From the NCBI RefSeq assembly GCF_039555335.1, contig NC_092636.1:59771991-59835990 (forward strand): a DNA stretch of 64,000 nt, in the 5' to 3' direction. The DNA is from Amphiura filiformis (Eukaryota; Echinodermata; Ophiuroidea; Amphilepidida; Amphiuridae). The notes under the pieces were generated by a model that was not told the origin of the DNA, did no database searches, and was given only the letters and a program-made list of their open reading frames with translations. The translations under genes were made by a program, and so were the position numbers. Shown here piece by piece: positions 54,868-64,000 of this stretch (position 1 is the first letter of the stretch; every line of letters begins with the position of its first letter).

Positions 54868-55640
54868 TAATGACCAGGCCACCGAGTGCGAATGTGTATT
54901 TATTTTGGAAGGTTCATGTTTGCTTTAAATTTTGGGGCGTTTTTCCCAAATTTGATATTTTTGGTGATATATAATAAAATAACAAACTGCAGAACAAACT
55001 TCAAAATGTCCAGCGAACATCAGTATCGGCTGATTTTCAGGAAACGCAAGTTTGACTCATCACTTCAGTTTCTATCAAACAAGACATTGTCTGCAAAATT
55101 CTCTCTCTTGTTTATAAAGCACTTTGCGGACAAGCTCCATCTGACATCATTGACATGTTTCAAGTTCGAGTTACGCAAAAGGCAGCTTAGATCATCATGC
55201 TCAGATGGTACCTCTCTTGTTGAGCCAAGAACTCAATGTGTTTCATTTGGTGACCGAACTTTTCTATGCTCCCAGATTGTGGAATAAACTATCAGGTCAA
55301 ATTTAAAAAAATACCTTTGAACAGTGTAAGAAGCTCCTGAGGAGCCACATATTTCAGGATGCTTATCAGCAGTAGTTTTTGAGCTAATGAATATGCACCG
55401 TTGAACATTCTGAAATGATTTTGGCGTTATGACACAAATGTGTTTGATTAATTGAAAGCGACATGCCAAAGACAAATCTTTGGGCACATACTTGATACAG
55501 CTTTTTTCCGCATACCTACGTTACCATTCGTTTTGGTGATTTACTAATATTATAAATGTGACTGCATTTTGGCGTTTTCAATGCGTTTTAAGCTTACCGT
55601 GAAATTAACGCTGATATCTGGTCATGCTCCTTTTAGAATT
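54868..55640 (+). repeat. Dispersed repeat copy split by a LINE fragment
   Basis: Same blocks as 41860-42330. The match breaks at about 54980 and resumes at about 55445 (gaaagcgacatgccaaagac). The material between is LINE-like. It starts within 80 bp of the gene B stop. Confidence 0.7.
54985..55440 (+). mobile_element. LINE 3' end fragment (CR1/L2/Jockey-like)
   Basis: Plus-strand frames contain SLVYKALCGQAPSDIIDMF and LVEPRTQCVSFGDRTF, the typical LINE C-terminal stretch ahead of APRLWN. Several frame changes; old and truncated at the 5' end. Confidence 0.65.
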
Positions 55641-56194
55641 TCTGTCTGATCGTCGTCTACTTTCACAATACATCAATATAACTGGCTCTAAAGGCGATGC
55701 TTTGAGAGCATTTAAAGGAGAATTCCGTAATCCTAGCATCCTCTTTTTGTGAGTTATGCATGATAATGGGTAATACACAGCTCCATAGGCCACTGTTGTA
55801 ATTTTAGAAATTAAAATTTGACGATATTTTTGCTAAACGAATTAACCTGAAAGAAATGTTTGGTACACAAACATTATGTAGCCAGAGGTATCCAGTGATA
55901 TAAAAATCTCAAGAAAAGTGGGGGATGAGGCTGTGGATCACGAAATGCCCTTTTAACTCCCAATGCTTTCATTGTTTATCACATAGAAAGGCACCTCGTT
56001 ATTCCGTCTCCGACTTTTTATATTAATCACCAATTAAAGTGAAAACTCCCATCCCTAATAATAGACATAACAATATCGATTATTATTATATTCTAATTAT
56101 TACATACTTCTCATATAAAGTGCACAATACTTTCACCATTTTGCAACAATATCTGGATCTGGGGATTCCCAGTATGTTGCAATAGTAAACAGAC

Positions 56195-56730
56195 ATATGG
56201 AAAGGTTTCTATACAAAAAAAGATTCTCTTATAAACCATCATGCGCACAGTTTCCACCTCGATACACCTGAGCACACATTTTCGTCCAAGAGCTCTCAAG
56301 CAAGCAGTGAATTGTCTCCGCACAGTCTTTGATTACGCTTCACGAAATCTCAAGTGTTCCCTTCATCCAATCATAATTTTCTATATCAAACGAAGCTAAC
56401 ACTTCCCCCTAAAAACACTAGGTCTTAGTGGCGTAGCGTGGGTCATAACATTGGGGGGCACCGACCATGATGGGGGGGGCACAAACCGTTGTTTGGCAAT
56501 TTTCAGATTGATGGGGGAAGCACGCTACGCCACTGCTAGGTCAACAGATAACGCAATTCAATGTAGGTTTTAAAAGTCAAAACCTCAAATGTTCCTTTAA
56601 TATTTTTCAAATTTTATGTCATTAAATGAAAAAGCACACTTATATTGTCTATATACTATTACTAGCGTCACAAGAATAAGCATGTGCCAATTCTCTTTGC
56701 TAAAGAGTGCTTACAAATTGATATGTTTTA
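56195..56730. repeat. Dispersed repeat, copy carrying a small hAT-like insertion
   Basis: Same order of blocks as 37160-37800. It is interrupted at 56426-56535 by an inverted-repeat insert, where the other copy reads straight through (attaggtcaacagataacg). Confidence 0.75.
56426..56535. mobile_element. 110-bp hAT-like MITE
   Basis: The ends tagtggcgtagcgtg and cacgctacgccactg are inverted repeats. It is flanked by ctaggtct and ctaggtca, an 8-bp target duplication with one change, as in hAT elements. Confidence 0.85.
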
Positions 56731-56757
56731 AGAAATGTCATAAGGGACCCGGGTAAG

Positions 56758-57544
56758 CAGGGCCGTTCCTAGTGATTTTGCCGTCCTAGGCAAAGCCTCT
56801 CCCTGCCGCCGCCCCACCAAAGTCAGTCAACATTAATAGGTAAATTTTCACGGGAAAATTTTCTGGACACGTGACCAATGCGTATCAATGTGAGTGTAAC
56901 CTCGAGCCTGATCTCTGACCCCGGCGGTGACCTCGCTATTCAAGTCTTAGTAATTTTGAATTGGAATAGTATTTTTGACCGCAATTTTGATAGAAATTTG
57001 TGCATTGCAAATTTATTGAATATTATGTTATCTTAATTTTTCACAATATCATCAAAACGTAATTTCAAAATATCTATCTACGGAAAAAATATTTATCTAC
57101 GGAAACTCTTACCATAACATTATTAACTTGCGACAAGTAACTTATTTTGCCTCAAAGGAAGAATTCTTCCTATTCAAATACATTGGAAGAACACCCGCTG
57201 TGCTCGGGGTCGCATTCCATAATGCTAATATGTCTGCGCCCATGGGTGTCACGTGTCCAGAAAATTTTCCCGTGAAAATTTACCTATTAATTCTGACTGA
57301 AAGTATACCAAAAGAGTGTTCAGTTTTTGACCTATTTGTATACTGCCCATGACCGTTTTCCTTCTTTTCTGTATTTTTATCCCACTTTTTGTTCTTCTCA
57401 TTTTTTTTTATCCGCCCTCATTTTTATTTCCCTTTTCTTTCTCCATTCCCGTTTTTTCTTTTTTCGCCCTATTGTTTTTGCGCCCCTCTGTGTTTGCCGC
57501 CCTAGGCGAACGCCTTACCTGGCCTAATGGTCGGAATGGCCCTG
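56758..57544. mobile_element. Inverted-repeat element with cagggccnttcc ends and a nested insert
   Basis: cagggccgttcc at the left and ggaatggccctg at the right, followed inward by gccgtcctaggc / gccgccctaggc. No clear target duplication. A second inverted pair (taaattttcacgggaaaatt and its reverse, about 56826-56880 and 57248-57300) marks an inner element. Confidence 0.65.
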
Positions 57545-58739
57545 ATAAGGAACTTCCTGATTATTACATGATTAGGGACTTCCCATCTCACATGAAATAT
57601 GTCGCAATACATACACTTCTCATTGTTTTTAAAAAGTGAACTTCGACTTCCGGGATCACATACATTCTTGCCCCCATGCCAGCGGTGGATGGCTTTGGTG
57701 GTACCCGTGCTTTTTCTCCTCACTGGTTCAGAAGTGCCTGACAACATGAGGCGTAATGACAGCTAATGACATCAGGGCACTAGCTTAATTGACTTGGCGT
57801 GAGCGGAAGTGAAATAGTCATATAATGTGAGAAATACGCTGGGTGATATGCATCATAGACCATCGAAACGATTTTATAGGTTATTTAAAGGTTATTTCCG
57901 CGGGGAATTCCGTTATTTTCTTTTGACATGCAATGCACAACTCGTGATACAAATCACACTGATTTGTATATTTACATTATTTATCCACATTTCATTTACA
58001 TTACGTTCACATGTGTATTCCTGCTTTAGCTGATAGGGTGCTAAAACAAACCCACTTGGTATAGGACATTGTGTTCTTTGAACAGCTGGGGTCGGTGCGG
58101 ATGTGGTGCGGATGCGGGGAGCTGTCGCCGATCTCATGATAGCCGGTCGGGTGATTTCGTGATATTAGGCCTATTAATCGTTCTTCAGTCTTATTGACGT
58201 TCAAAATCCAAAACAATTATCTGAAAGTATCACATTCGAGATATGGACACAGAAGGAAAAATGGTGGCGGGATTCAAAGAACTGTAGTTATCAATCATTA
58301 ATCTAGTGCTGATTGCTGTATAGTAAAGCATGGAGGAAAATATAGGTAGGTGGTTATACGTGTTTCGAAAGTTTTCGGTTTTAGTCAAATATAATTTAGT
58401 CTAGTGGCAATCGCCATGACCAGGCGCATGACCTTGCTCGAGAATATCAGGAGAAACTGTTTCTAGGTGATATTGACCTGCTGATTCTATTCTGACCCCC
58501 TGAATTTACATGAACTTGACCCTTTAATTGGACATGAAACGGAAACTGATTGCAAAAGTTAATGAAAGTTCAAATCAAAATCATGATTTCAAAAGTGTTA
58601 CGAACGGTTTCAATGACATATTGGTGAGAGGGGGAATATAAGAAGCACTCTTTTATTTTGGAGGGGAAAATTATCAAATGCGCCCAATTTGTGCAATTTT
58701 GGTGCATTAATCTCTGCTAAATGTCATTCAACCACTGAC

Positions 58740-58870
58740 CAACCGCATAGCATTATTCGCAAAAGGTTGCCAGAAAACGCTTAAATGTCTGGTTATAAGA
58801 GTATAAAATGTTTTTATAACATGTATTCAAAAACATTTTTTGAAAACTTACTGCATAATATCCTAATATA
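58740..58870. mobile_element. Fragment of the CAGCAAACACA family
   Basis: attcgcaaaaggtt, gccagaaaacgc and aatgtctggttataagagta follow the same order as in copy 1. The terminal motif is missing. Confidence 0.6.
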
Positions 58871-58877
58871 ATGTTAG

Positions 58878-58992
58878 TTAAGGGATCGGATAACAACGTT
58901 TACACAGTATTATTTGTGGGACATGAGAGACATCAGACACACCAAATTACATTCTGAGTACGAGGAATGTCCTGATGATATCAAATAATTTC
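58878..58992. mobile_element. Half copy of the palindromic element
   Basis: ttaagggatcggataac, gtgggacatgagagacatca and gatatcaaataattt follow the left arm of 20418-21084, then stop. Confidence 0.7.
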
Positions 58993-59909
58993 AGGCGGCG
59001 GATGACATGATCGAGCCGGCAACTTGTGAAACCGCCCAATATAATCGGTTAGTTTTATTATCAAACCCCAACGGTTTTAGTTTGTATTTATATTATTTAT
59101 CAACATAGGCCTATTTGTTTGTGATATTTCAAGCGTTTTAAAATTTCAAAATAATCCCATTCAATTACACGGTTGACGATGAAAAAGTACTGAATTTAGA
59201 GAATGCAATGCGGCCACCACCTGAATAATTTGATCGATAAAACTTGTTGTACGTCATATAGGTACACTTTCTAATTCATCCAAACGAAACATTTTGTCGA
59301 AACAATATTTTTTTTTTTAACCATTTTAGCTTATTACATAGGCTACCACTACCGTTTTCATGTCTTTAATTTCGAACATTGTATACTTCTGTATTTGATG
59401 TGAACACTTTCATGGTTAATGAACCACAAACTTGGCACGACCTTCAACCTTGTAAATTTATTTCACTTTTTGTCACGTCTAGACTAACCGGCTTATTACG
59501 TATGAATTATTCAGTAATATTTTAAATTTACCATCTTGCAACTTAATCATCATCTGCTGGTCAGGTACATCCACCCTCCAGACTAGTTTGTAGCCGTTCC
59601 TTCGCACACACTTTATGGTTTGGGTTAGGCCAATTTTCCGGGTCGACTCAATGGACACACTGCAGCAAAGAAATCGAAACCTTCCAATTATATGAAGGCG
59701 CAGACCCAAGAATAACACAGGTTTCAGGGCTAGGGCTAGACTAGTTTTTAGTTATGATTGTTATTATAATTATGGTTAGCATTCGGGGTAGGAGTTAATT
59801 AGGGCGAGGTTAGGATTGCGGTTGTGGGTGGCGACCACTATTGTAAAGTTGCACATTACAGCCACTATATCAAGAAATCGTGGTTTTGATATTGTTTTAA
59901 ATATCATAG

Positions 59910-60154
59910 AATCAGCAGCTGACCAGCTACTTCAGTACATCCAAGATCCTGACAACTTCTCTCCAGAAGGATTTGTACAACAACTAGAGTTGTTGGCACC
60001 GGAAGTAATACAAGGACTATTCTCAACCGATAATGCCAACAGACGACCTGAAAGAGCCAAAGAATTGCTTCCGGCAGCGTGCGAAAGGGGCGACTTAGAG
60101 GCGGTGGTATGGCTACTAGTTATGGGAGCTGATCCATCCGTTATAGCACAAAAG
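59910..60154 (+). CDS. LRRK-C: single ankyrin exon of a third copy (partial)
   Basis: 245 bp, acceptor tcatag|, donor gtatta, with the same length, phases and borders as gene A exon 25357-25601. It codes ELLPAACERGDLEAVVWLL and GADPSV. The first 67 bases are identical to gene A, and the rest differs at scattered sites with the frame kept. No further exon of this copy is seen before 64000; retroelements fill the space. It may be the start of a third gene running off the right edge, or a stray exon duplicate. Confidence 0.8.
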
Positions 60155-60879
60155 GTATTAAGAATTCTATTTGTGTGTGCATGTGGTGTGTTGGATGTGA
60201 ATTAGGGTATAGGAAGGGGCGGAACAAGGGGTACAGGGGTGCCAGTAAGTCTTTCGTGCGATGGGGGAAAGGAATGTTTATTTCAAAATAAACAGGGCCT
60301 TTTCAAGTTCCTAGTTTTAGTTTTGGTCTTGGTTACCTGGATCCCATTGTCGTAGCTATGCTACTAGCGGAATATCGCTATTGTATCCTTCATCATCATC
60401 ACAAGCTTATTCCAATAAGATCCTTCATGAGCTGCATTTCTGATCTCTGCTTAGGAAAGAGTAATATCCCTCGCCGCTAGTACTCTTAATTTGTCTTCCC
60501 TGCCTCCTTTTGCCATGTTGCGGGTCATATAAAGCATAGATATATATATTTTTTTTTTTGAACAAGTTCATTAGGAATGTAGGATTCAACTGTAAATTTT
60601 GTTCATTTTGAACAATTCCTAAATAAAAACGAAGAATATCGGCTAGGGACTTGGCCACATTATAACCGATAGAGCCAGTAAAATCTACGATGGGTCGCAA
60701 CGGGGTTCCATCTTTGTGAATTTTGGGACTGCCATAAATTCTTGGAACATTTTCAGAGGTGGGATACAAGAATTGCTTGTCTGTCTTCTTGATTTTTTCC
60801 TCTTTTTCAAGTCTCTGCAAGATGGAAACTAACTCTCTTTTATGTTTTGCCGTTGGATCCCTGTCTAATATGACTTCAA

Positions 60880-62692
60880 CCTAATAACCACAAACAAGAG
60901 AACGCATCAACGTATTCTTAATGAAATCTCTGAGTGGACTACTTCAATGAACCTTAAGCTGAAACCAATTAAATGCAAGTCATTATCCATCGTGAGTGGC
61001 AAACCCACTCCAATTACTTTTAATCTTGGAGAAAATGATGTTAATACAATTCAAGATGATCCTCATAAATTCCTTGGATCTCATTTATCATTTTCTGGGA
61101 AACAGGGTGATGTGTTTGATCATGTCTTGGACCATTTTCGTACCCGGCTCGATCGTATTGACAACCTTCTTGTCAGAGGTGAATACAAGGTGAAGATCTA
61201 TAAAAATTACCTCCTTCACTCTTGCCGCTTCATTCTCACCGTCCATGACTTGACTAAAACACATCTCCTTGCTCTCGATTCAGTTGTTCATAAGTACATT
61301 AAAAACTGGTGTGGTCTTGCCAGACCCGCTGCCACCGAGGTTATTCATATTCCCCACCTGATGGATATCAAGTCAGTGTATCAACTTTACCTTGAATGTC
61401 ATGTTTCAGCTCATTTGTCTTCAAGAACAAAAGCCGACTCCAAGGTCAATGTTGCTCTTGACTCCCGCCTTGAAAGGGAGAAAAAGTGGGCTAAAAATTT
61501 TTCCATCACAACTTATTGTCAAAACGCTATTGATCATGTTGATAATTCGGACAGCAATGTGCCATACAAGAAGCTGAAGACTGACTTGACAAAATCCATC
61601 AAGGACGAGGTCACTGAGAGCTGGGTTAACCATTTAAAAAATCTTGTGGTCCAGGGCGACATGTTTCGTATTGCACTCTCAGAAAAATCTGATTATCTTT
61701 GGAAATCTTTTATTTACAATCTTCCTAAAGGCATCATGAAATTTATGTTGAATGCTTTCCTTGACACCCTTCCCACTAAAATAATCTGAGTCGCTGGGGA
61801 AAAAGTTAAATACCAAATGTAACTTATGTGGTCATCACGAGACCCTCCATCATGTCCTTAATCACTGTAAAATCATGCTTGATCAAGGTCGGTATACTTG
61901 GCGTCATAACTCTGTTCTCCGCATAATCATGGATACTCTCAAAGATATCAGTGACCAGTCCTGGAAATTCTACTGTGACTTAGATGGTGCCACTAAAATC
62001 GCTGGTACCACAATCCCTCCTGATATTCTTCCCACGCAGCAAAGACCAGATCTGGTTCTCGTTAACGAAAGCTCTAAATCCATCATCGTTATTGAGCTCA
62101 CCATTCCTTTCGAGCAGAACATCCACAAAACCCATGACTACAAACAAAATAAATATGCCGGTTTAATCGCTGATTTGCAAGAACAGGGTTATGACGCAAA
62201 GTTATTTTGTATTGAAATAGGCAGTAGAGGCCTCATCACAAGCGCCAACAAGTGTAACCTGAGTTCCATTTTCCCCTTAGTTTCAAAAAGCCAAAAACCA
62301 ATGAAACGGGTCTTTGATAAATGTTCAAAATCACTCAGTCAACGTGCAATCCTGTGTTCTTACTCAATTTTTTATTCAAAATATGACCATGACTGGTCGA
62401 TTTAAATCATAATGCCGTCTTTTAGACCATATTTTATCGTTTTGTGCAATTGTTTCGGGGCGGGTCCCTGTCAACATTTTTTATGCAATATTACTTCTAA
62501 TTTATAATATAATATTATTGTTGTATTCCTTTATAAACTGCATTTATGTGTTGTATTGTCCTGTTGTTTAATATGCCTGCGGATGTTTGAGCCTGGTCAT
62601 GTACCTTCTCAACCCTCCTGTCTGGCCTTAAATGTATTCTTTTCAATATATCTGTTTTATGTGTATTATGAATAAAATTGAAATGATGAAAC
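60880..62692 (+). mobile_element. 5'-truncated LINE with restriction-like endonuclease (R2/NeSL/Hero-type)
   Basis: The plus-strand frame from about 60888 gives the end of RT (WTTSMNLKLKPIKCKSL, HKFLGSHLSF) and a thumb-like region. After a one-base frame change near 61780 come a CCHC zinc knuckle (CNLCGHHETLHHVLNHC) and the endonuclease (RPDLVLVNES, IIVIELTIPFE, a PD-(D/E)xK fold). Coding ends at 62405, followed by a 290-bp 3' tail. The 5' half, with the RT core, is missing. It lies in the Penelope-like element. Confidence 0.85.
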
Positions 62693-63027
62693 TAACTAAG
62701 TCTTAGGGTCGCTAAGGAGGGCATCCATTTTTTCCTGATATTCCGTTTTGTCCATGACAACCGTGGCCCTGCCTTTGTCGGCCCCCAGGACCATGATAGA
62801 CTCCTCTTTTTGGAGTTGTTTAATTGCGATGCGCTCATCTTTATTGATGTTAGAGGGGGGCAATTTTGCCGATTTTAAAGTGCCAACAATCTCAGCACGT
62901 AATTGTGCCGCTTCCGGTTTGGTAAGCTTCCAACAAGCTTTCTCACAAGCTACAATATGTTCATCTACAATAGACGGCTGATAAAAGGATACAACCCATA
63001 AAAGGAAACAGCCAGATGTGATGAGTT

Positions 63028-63070
63028 GCCAGTCTGTTGAAGCCACTAGAGTAGTGGTGAAACGTCACTA
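63028..63070 (+). ncRNA. Hammerhead-ribozyme-like motif of the Penelope-like element
   Basis: CTGTTGA (63034-63040), a stem ccac/gtgg with loop tagagta, then GAAAC (63059-63063) and GTC. This is the order of a minimal hammerhead (CUGANGA, stem II, GAAA), with one core base differing. Penelope-like elements are known to carry such motifs. The stems I and III are short, so this is a motif call. Confidence 0.5.
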
Positions 63071-64000
63071 AAACGTGAGTCAAAAACTTCGTTTTTACTT
63101 AGGAATTGTTCAAAATGAACAAAATTTACAGAAGCATAGATATTGATTAGTTCATCTGATGGTTTCCGGAGGATGTGCCCGAGTCACTTCATCTATCGTT
63201 ATTGAGCAAGGTGTGAAAATGGCTGCTGATTGGTCATCTGGTACAGAGTTACATTGGATACCCTAGCATATTAATGGATCCCAGTTTTATTCTGTAGCAT
63301 TTGGTGGCATAGTTGATAGTCACAGCCATACAACAATATTGATAAGCAAGCTGTTCGGAAGATACTGATCTCGAGTTCAGTGGGAATGCTTCATATCCAG
63401 ATTCAGACAGGTTTCCAGAAGGCAGCCAATGCAGGAGCTCTGCTAATATAGCTTTCGCTGGAGGCTATCATTGATCCAAGGTGTCGTAAATCTTCAAATC
63501 CCCTAATTTCTTCACCATCCATCTTTGTATGAGGTGTAATAACCTCTGTTTTTCCCACTTCTTCCGACTGTGAGATTGTACCTGCAGCTGGGCGTCTACC
63601 TTGCTGCCAGATAACAGGGCAATGTCAAATGATCATTCAAAACTTTGGCAGGCTCCCTCCTAGATCTTCTTTGGTGAGTGAAAACCAATGTCATTCTTCA
63701 GCTTTTTTCAGCAGGAAGTCAATGACGATAACAGAGAGAATTGGGGCCAGTACATTTCCCTGAAGTATTCCTGTGGTAATATCACATTCTCAGTCAGAAG
63801 GCCGTCAACAAACAATGAACTTCAAGAGTGGTTGTTTAGCACTCTGATTGCCTTCACAGTCTTCTCTGGAATGCCATAATGTCTCAAAACACCGAACATC
63901 ATGTTGCTGTGGATGAAGTCGAAGATTTTTCGAAAATCGGTAAATGTTACAAATAGGAGTAACTGCTGGTTCCTGGCTCCTTCCATTATTCTTTTCAACA

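Larger units (their letters stand above)
55641..59909. other. Intergenic region between LRRK-B and the LRRK-C exon
   Basis: It holds old repeats (separate entries) and no confident host exon. 57550-58740 and 59000-59909 show nothing I recognise beyond short open frames without splice support. Confidence 0.5.
60544..63131 (-). mobile_element. Penelope-like element, broken, itself carrying a LINE
   Basis: Minus-strand RT segments typical of Penelope-like elements: LGADKGRATVVMDKTEY on the right and IYGSPKIHKDGTPLRPIVDF on the left, divided by an inserted LINE. The flanks aagcatagatat (60532-60543 and 63132-63143) form a 12-bp target duplication. An inverted copy of part of the RT region (63090-63131) lies at the right end, as is known for this group. 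No GIY-YIG part is seen. It is broken and not young. Confidence 0.85.
60425..64000 (-). mobile_element. Degraded LINE, host of the Penelope insertion, runs off right edge
   Basis: Minus-strand frames right of 63146 carry GVLRHYGIPEKTVKAIRVL, LFVDGLLTENV, and FEDLRHLGSMIASSES, typical non-LTR RT and post-RT motifs, with many stops and frame breaks. Left of 60532 the minus strand continues with LYDPQHGKRRQGRQIKS, like the basic GKR-RGR C-terminal stretch of such LINEs. A 2.6-kb block between the two parts is a later insertion. Confidence 0.7.

Noticed and set aside
63688-63879. Plus-strand frame near the right edge
   Set aside because: Antisense shadow of the degraded LINE reverse transcriptase on the minus strand.

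Overview
This window looks like animal nuclear DNA, AT-rich and probably from a marine invertebrate. Coding sequence is split into short exons (73-1025 bp) with matching GT-AG borders and phases. The introns are crowded with inverted-repeat elements, LINE fragments, a Penelope-like element and microsatellites. I cannot fix the species. The element mix would suit an echinoderm, hemichordate, amphioxus or similar, but that is a guess.

The host genes are LRRK-type ROCO kinases (ankyrin - leucine-rich repeats - Roc GTPase - COR - kinase - WD40). Gene A lies on the minus strand, from an ankyrin exon at 25601 to the left edge. Twenty-one exons are seen, about 1,736 codons, and its 3' end lies outside the window. 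Gene B lies on the plus strand, from about 32.7-33.3 kb to a stop codon at 54786-54788, with 16 confident exons and one tentative one. Almost every exon of B has a counterpart in A with the same border phase. The two genes are divergent, with their 5' ends facing each other across roughly 7 kb. A third copy, C, shows one ankyrin exon on the plus strand at 59910-60154. It is very similar to the first exon of A, and the rest of C is not seen before the right edge. The window is therefore part of an LRRK gene cluster.

Both kinases keep the glycine loop, the beta3 lysine, the catalytic Asp and the DYG motif typical of LRRKs, but the HRD arginine is Ala in A and Thr in B. B has fewer LRRs than A, one GC-AG intron, and an apparent 2-nt contraction at the start of the exon coding the C-lobe of the kinase. 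A has a Ser/Gln-rich insert in the kinase N-lobe and a duplicated 38-bp piece of its P-loop exon end, with a second splice donor, in the following intron.

Layout: 0-25.6 kb gene A, with many inverted-repeat elements in its introns; 25.6-32.7 kb intergenic, with a minisatellite, a CpG-rich palindrome and one element inserted into the terminal repeat of another; 32.7-54.8 kb gene B, with a LINE fragment, a long-TIR element carrying a hAT-like insertion, and microsatellites; 54.8-59.9 kb intergenic, with old repeats; 59.9-64 kb the gene C exon followed by a three-level nest of retroelements (a degraded LINE, a Penelope-like element inside it, and a LINE of the restriction-like-endonuclease type inside that), including a hammerhead-ribozyme-like motif.
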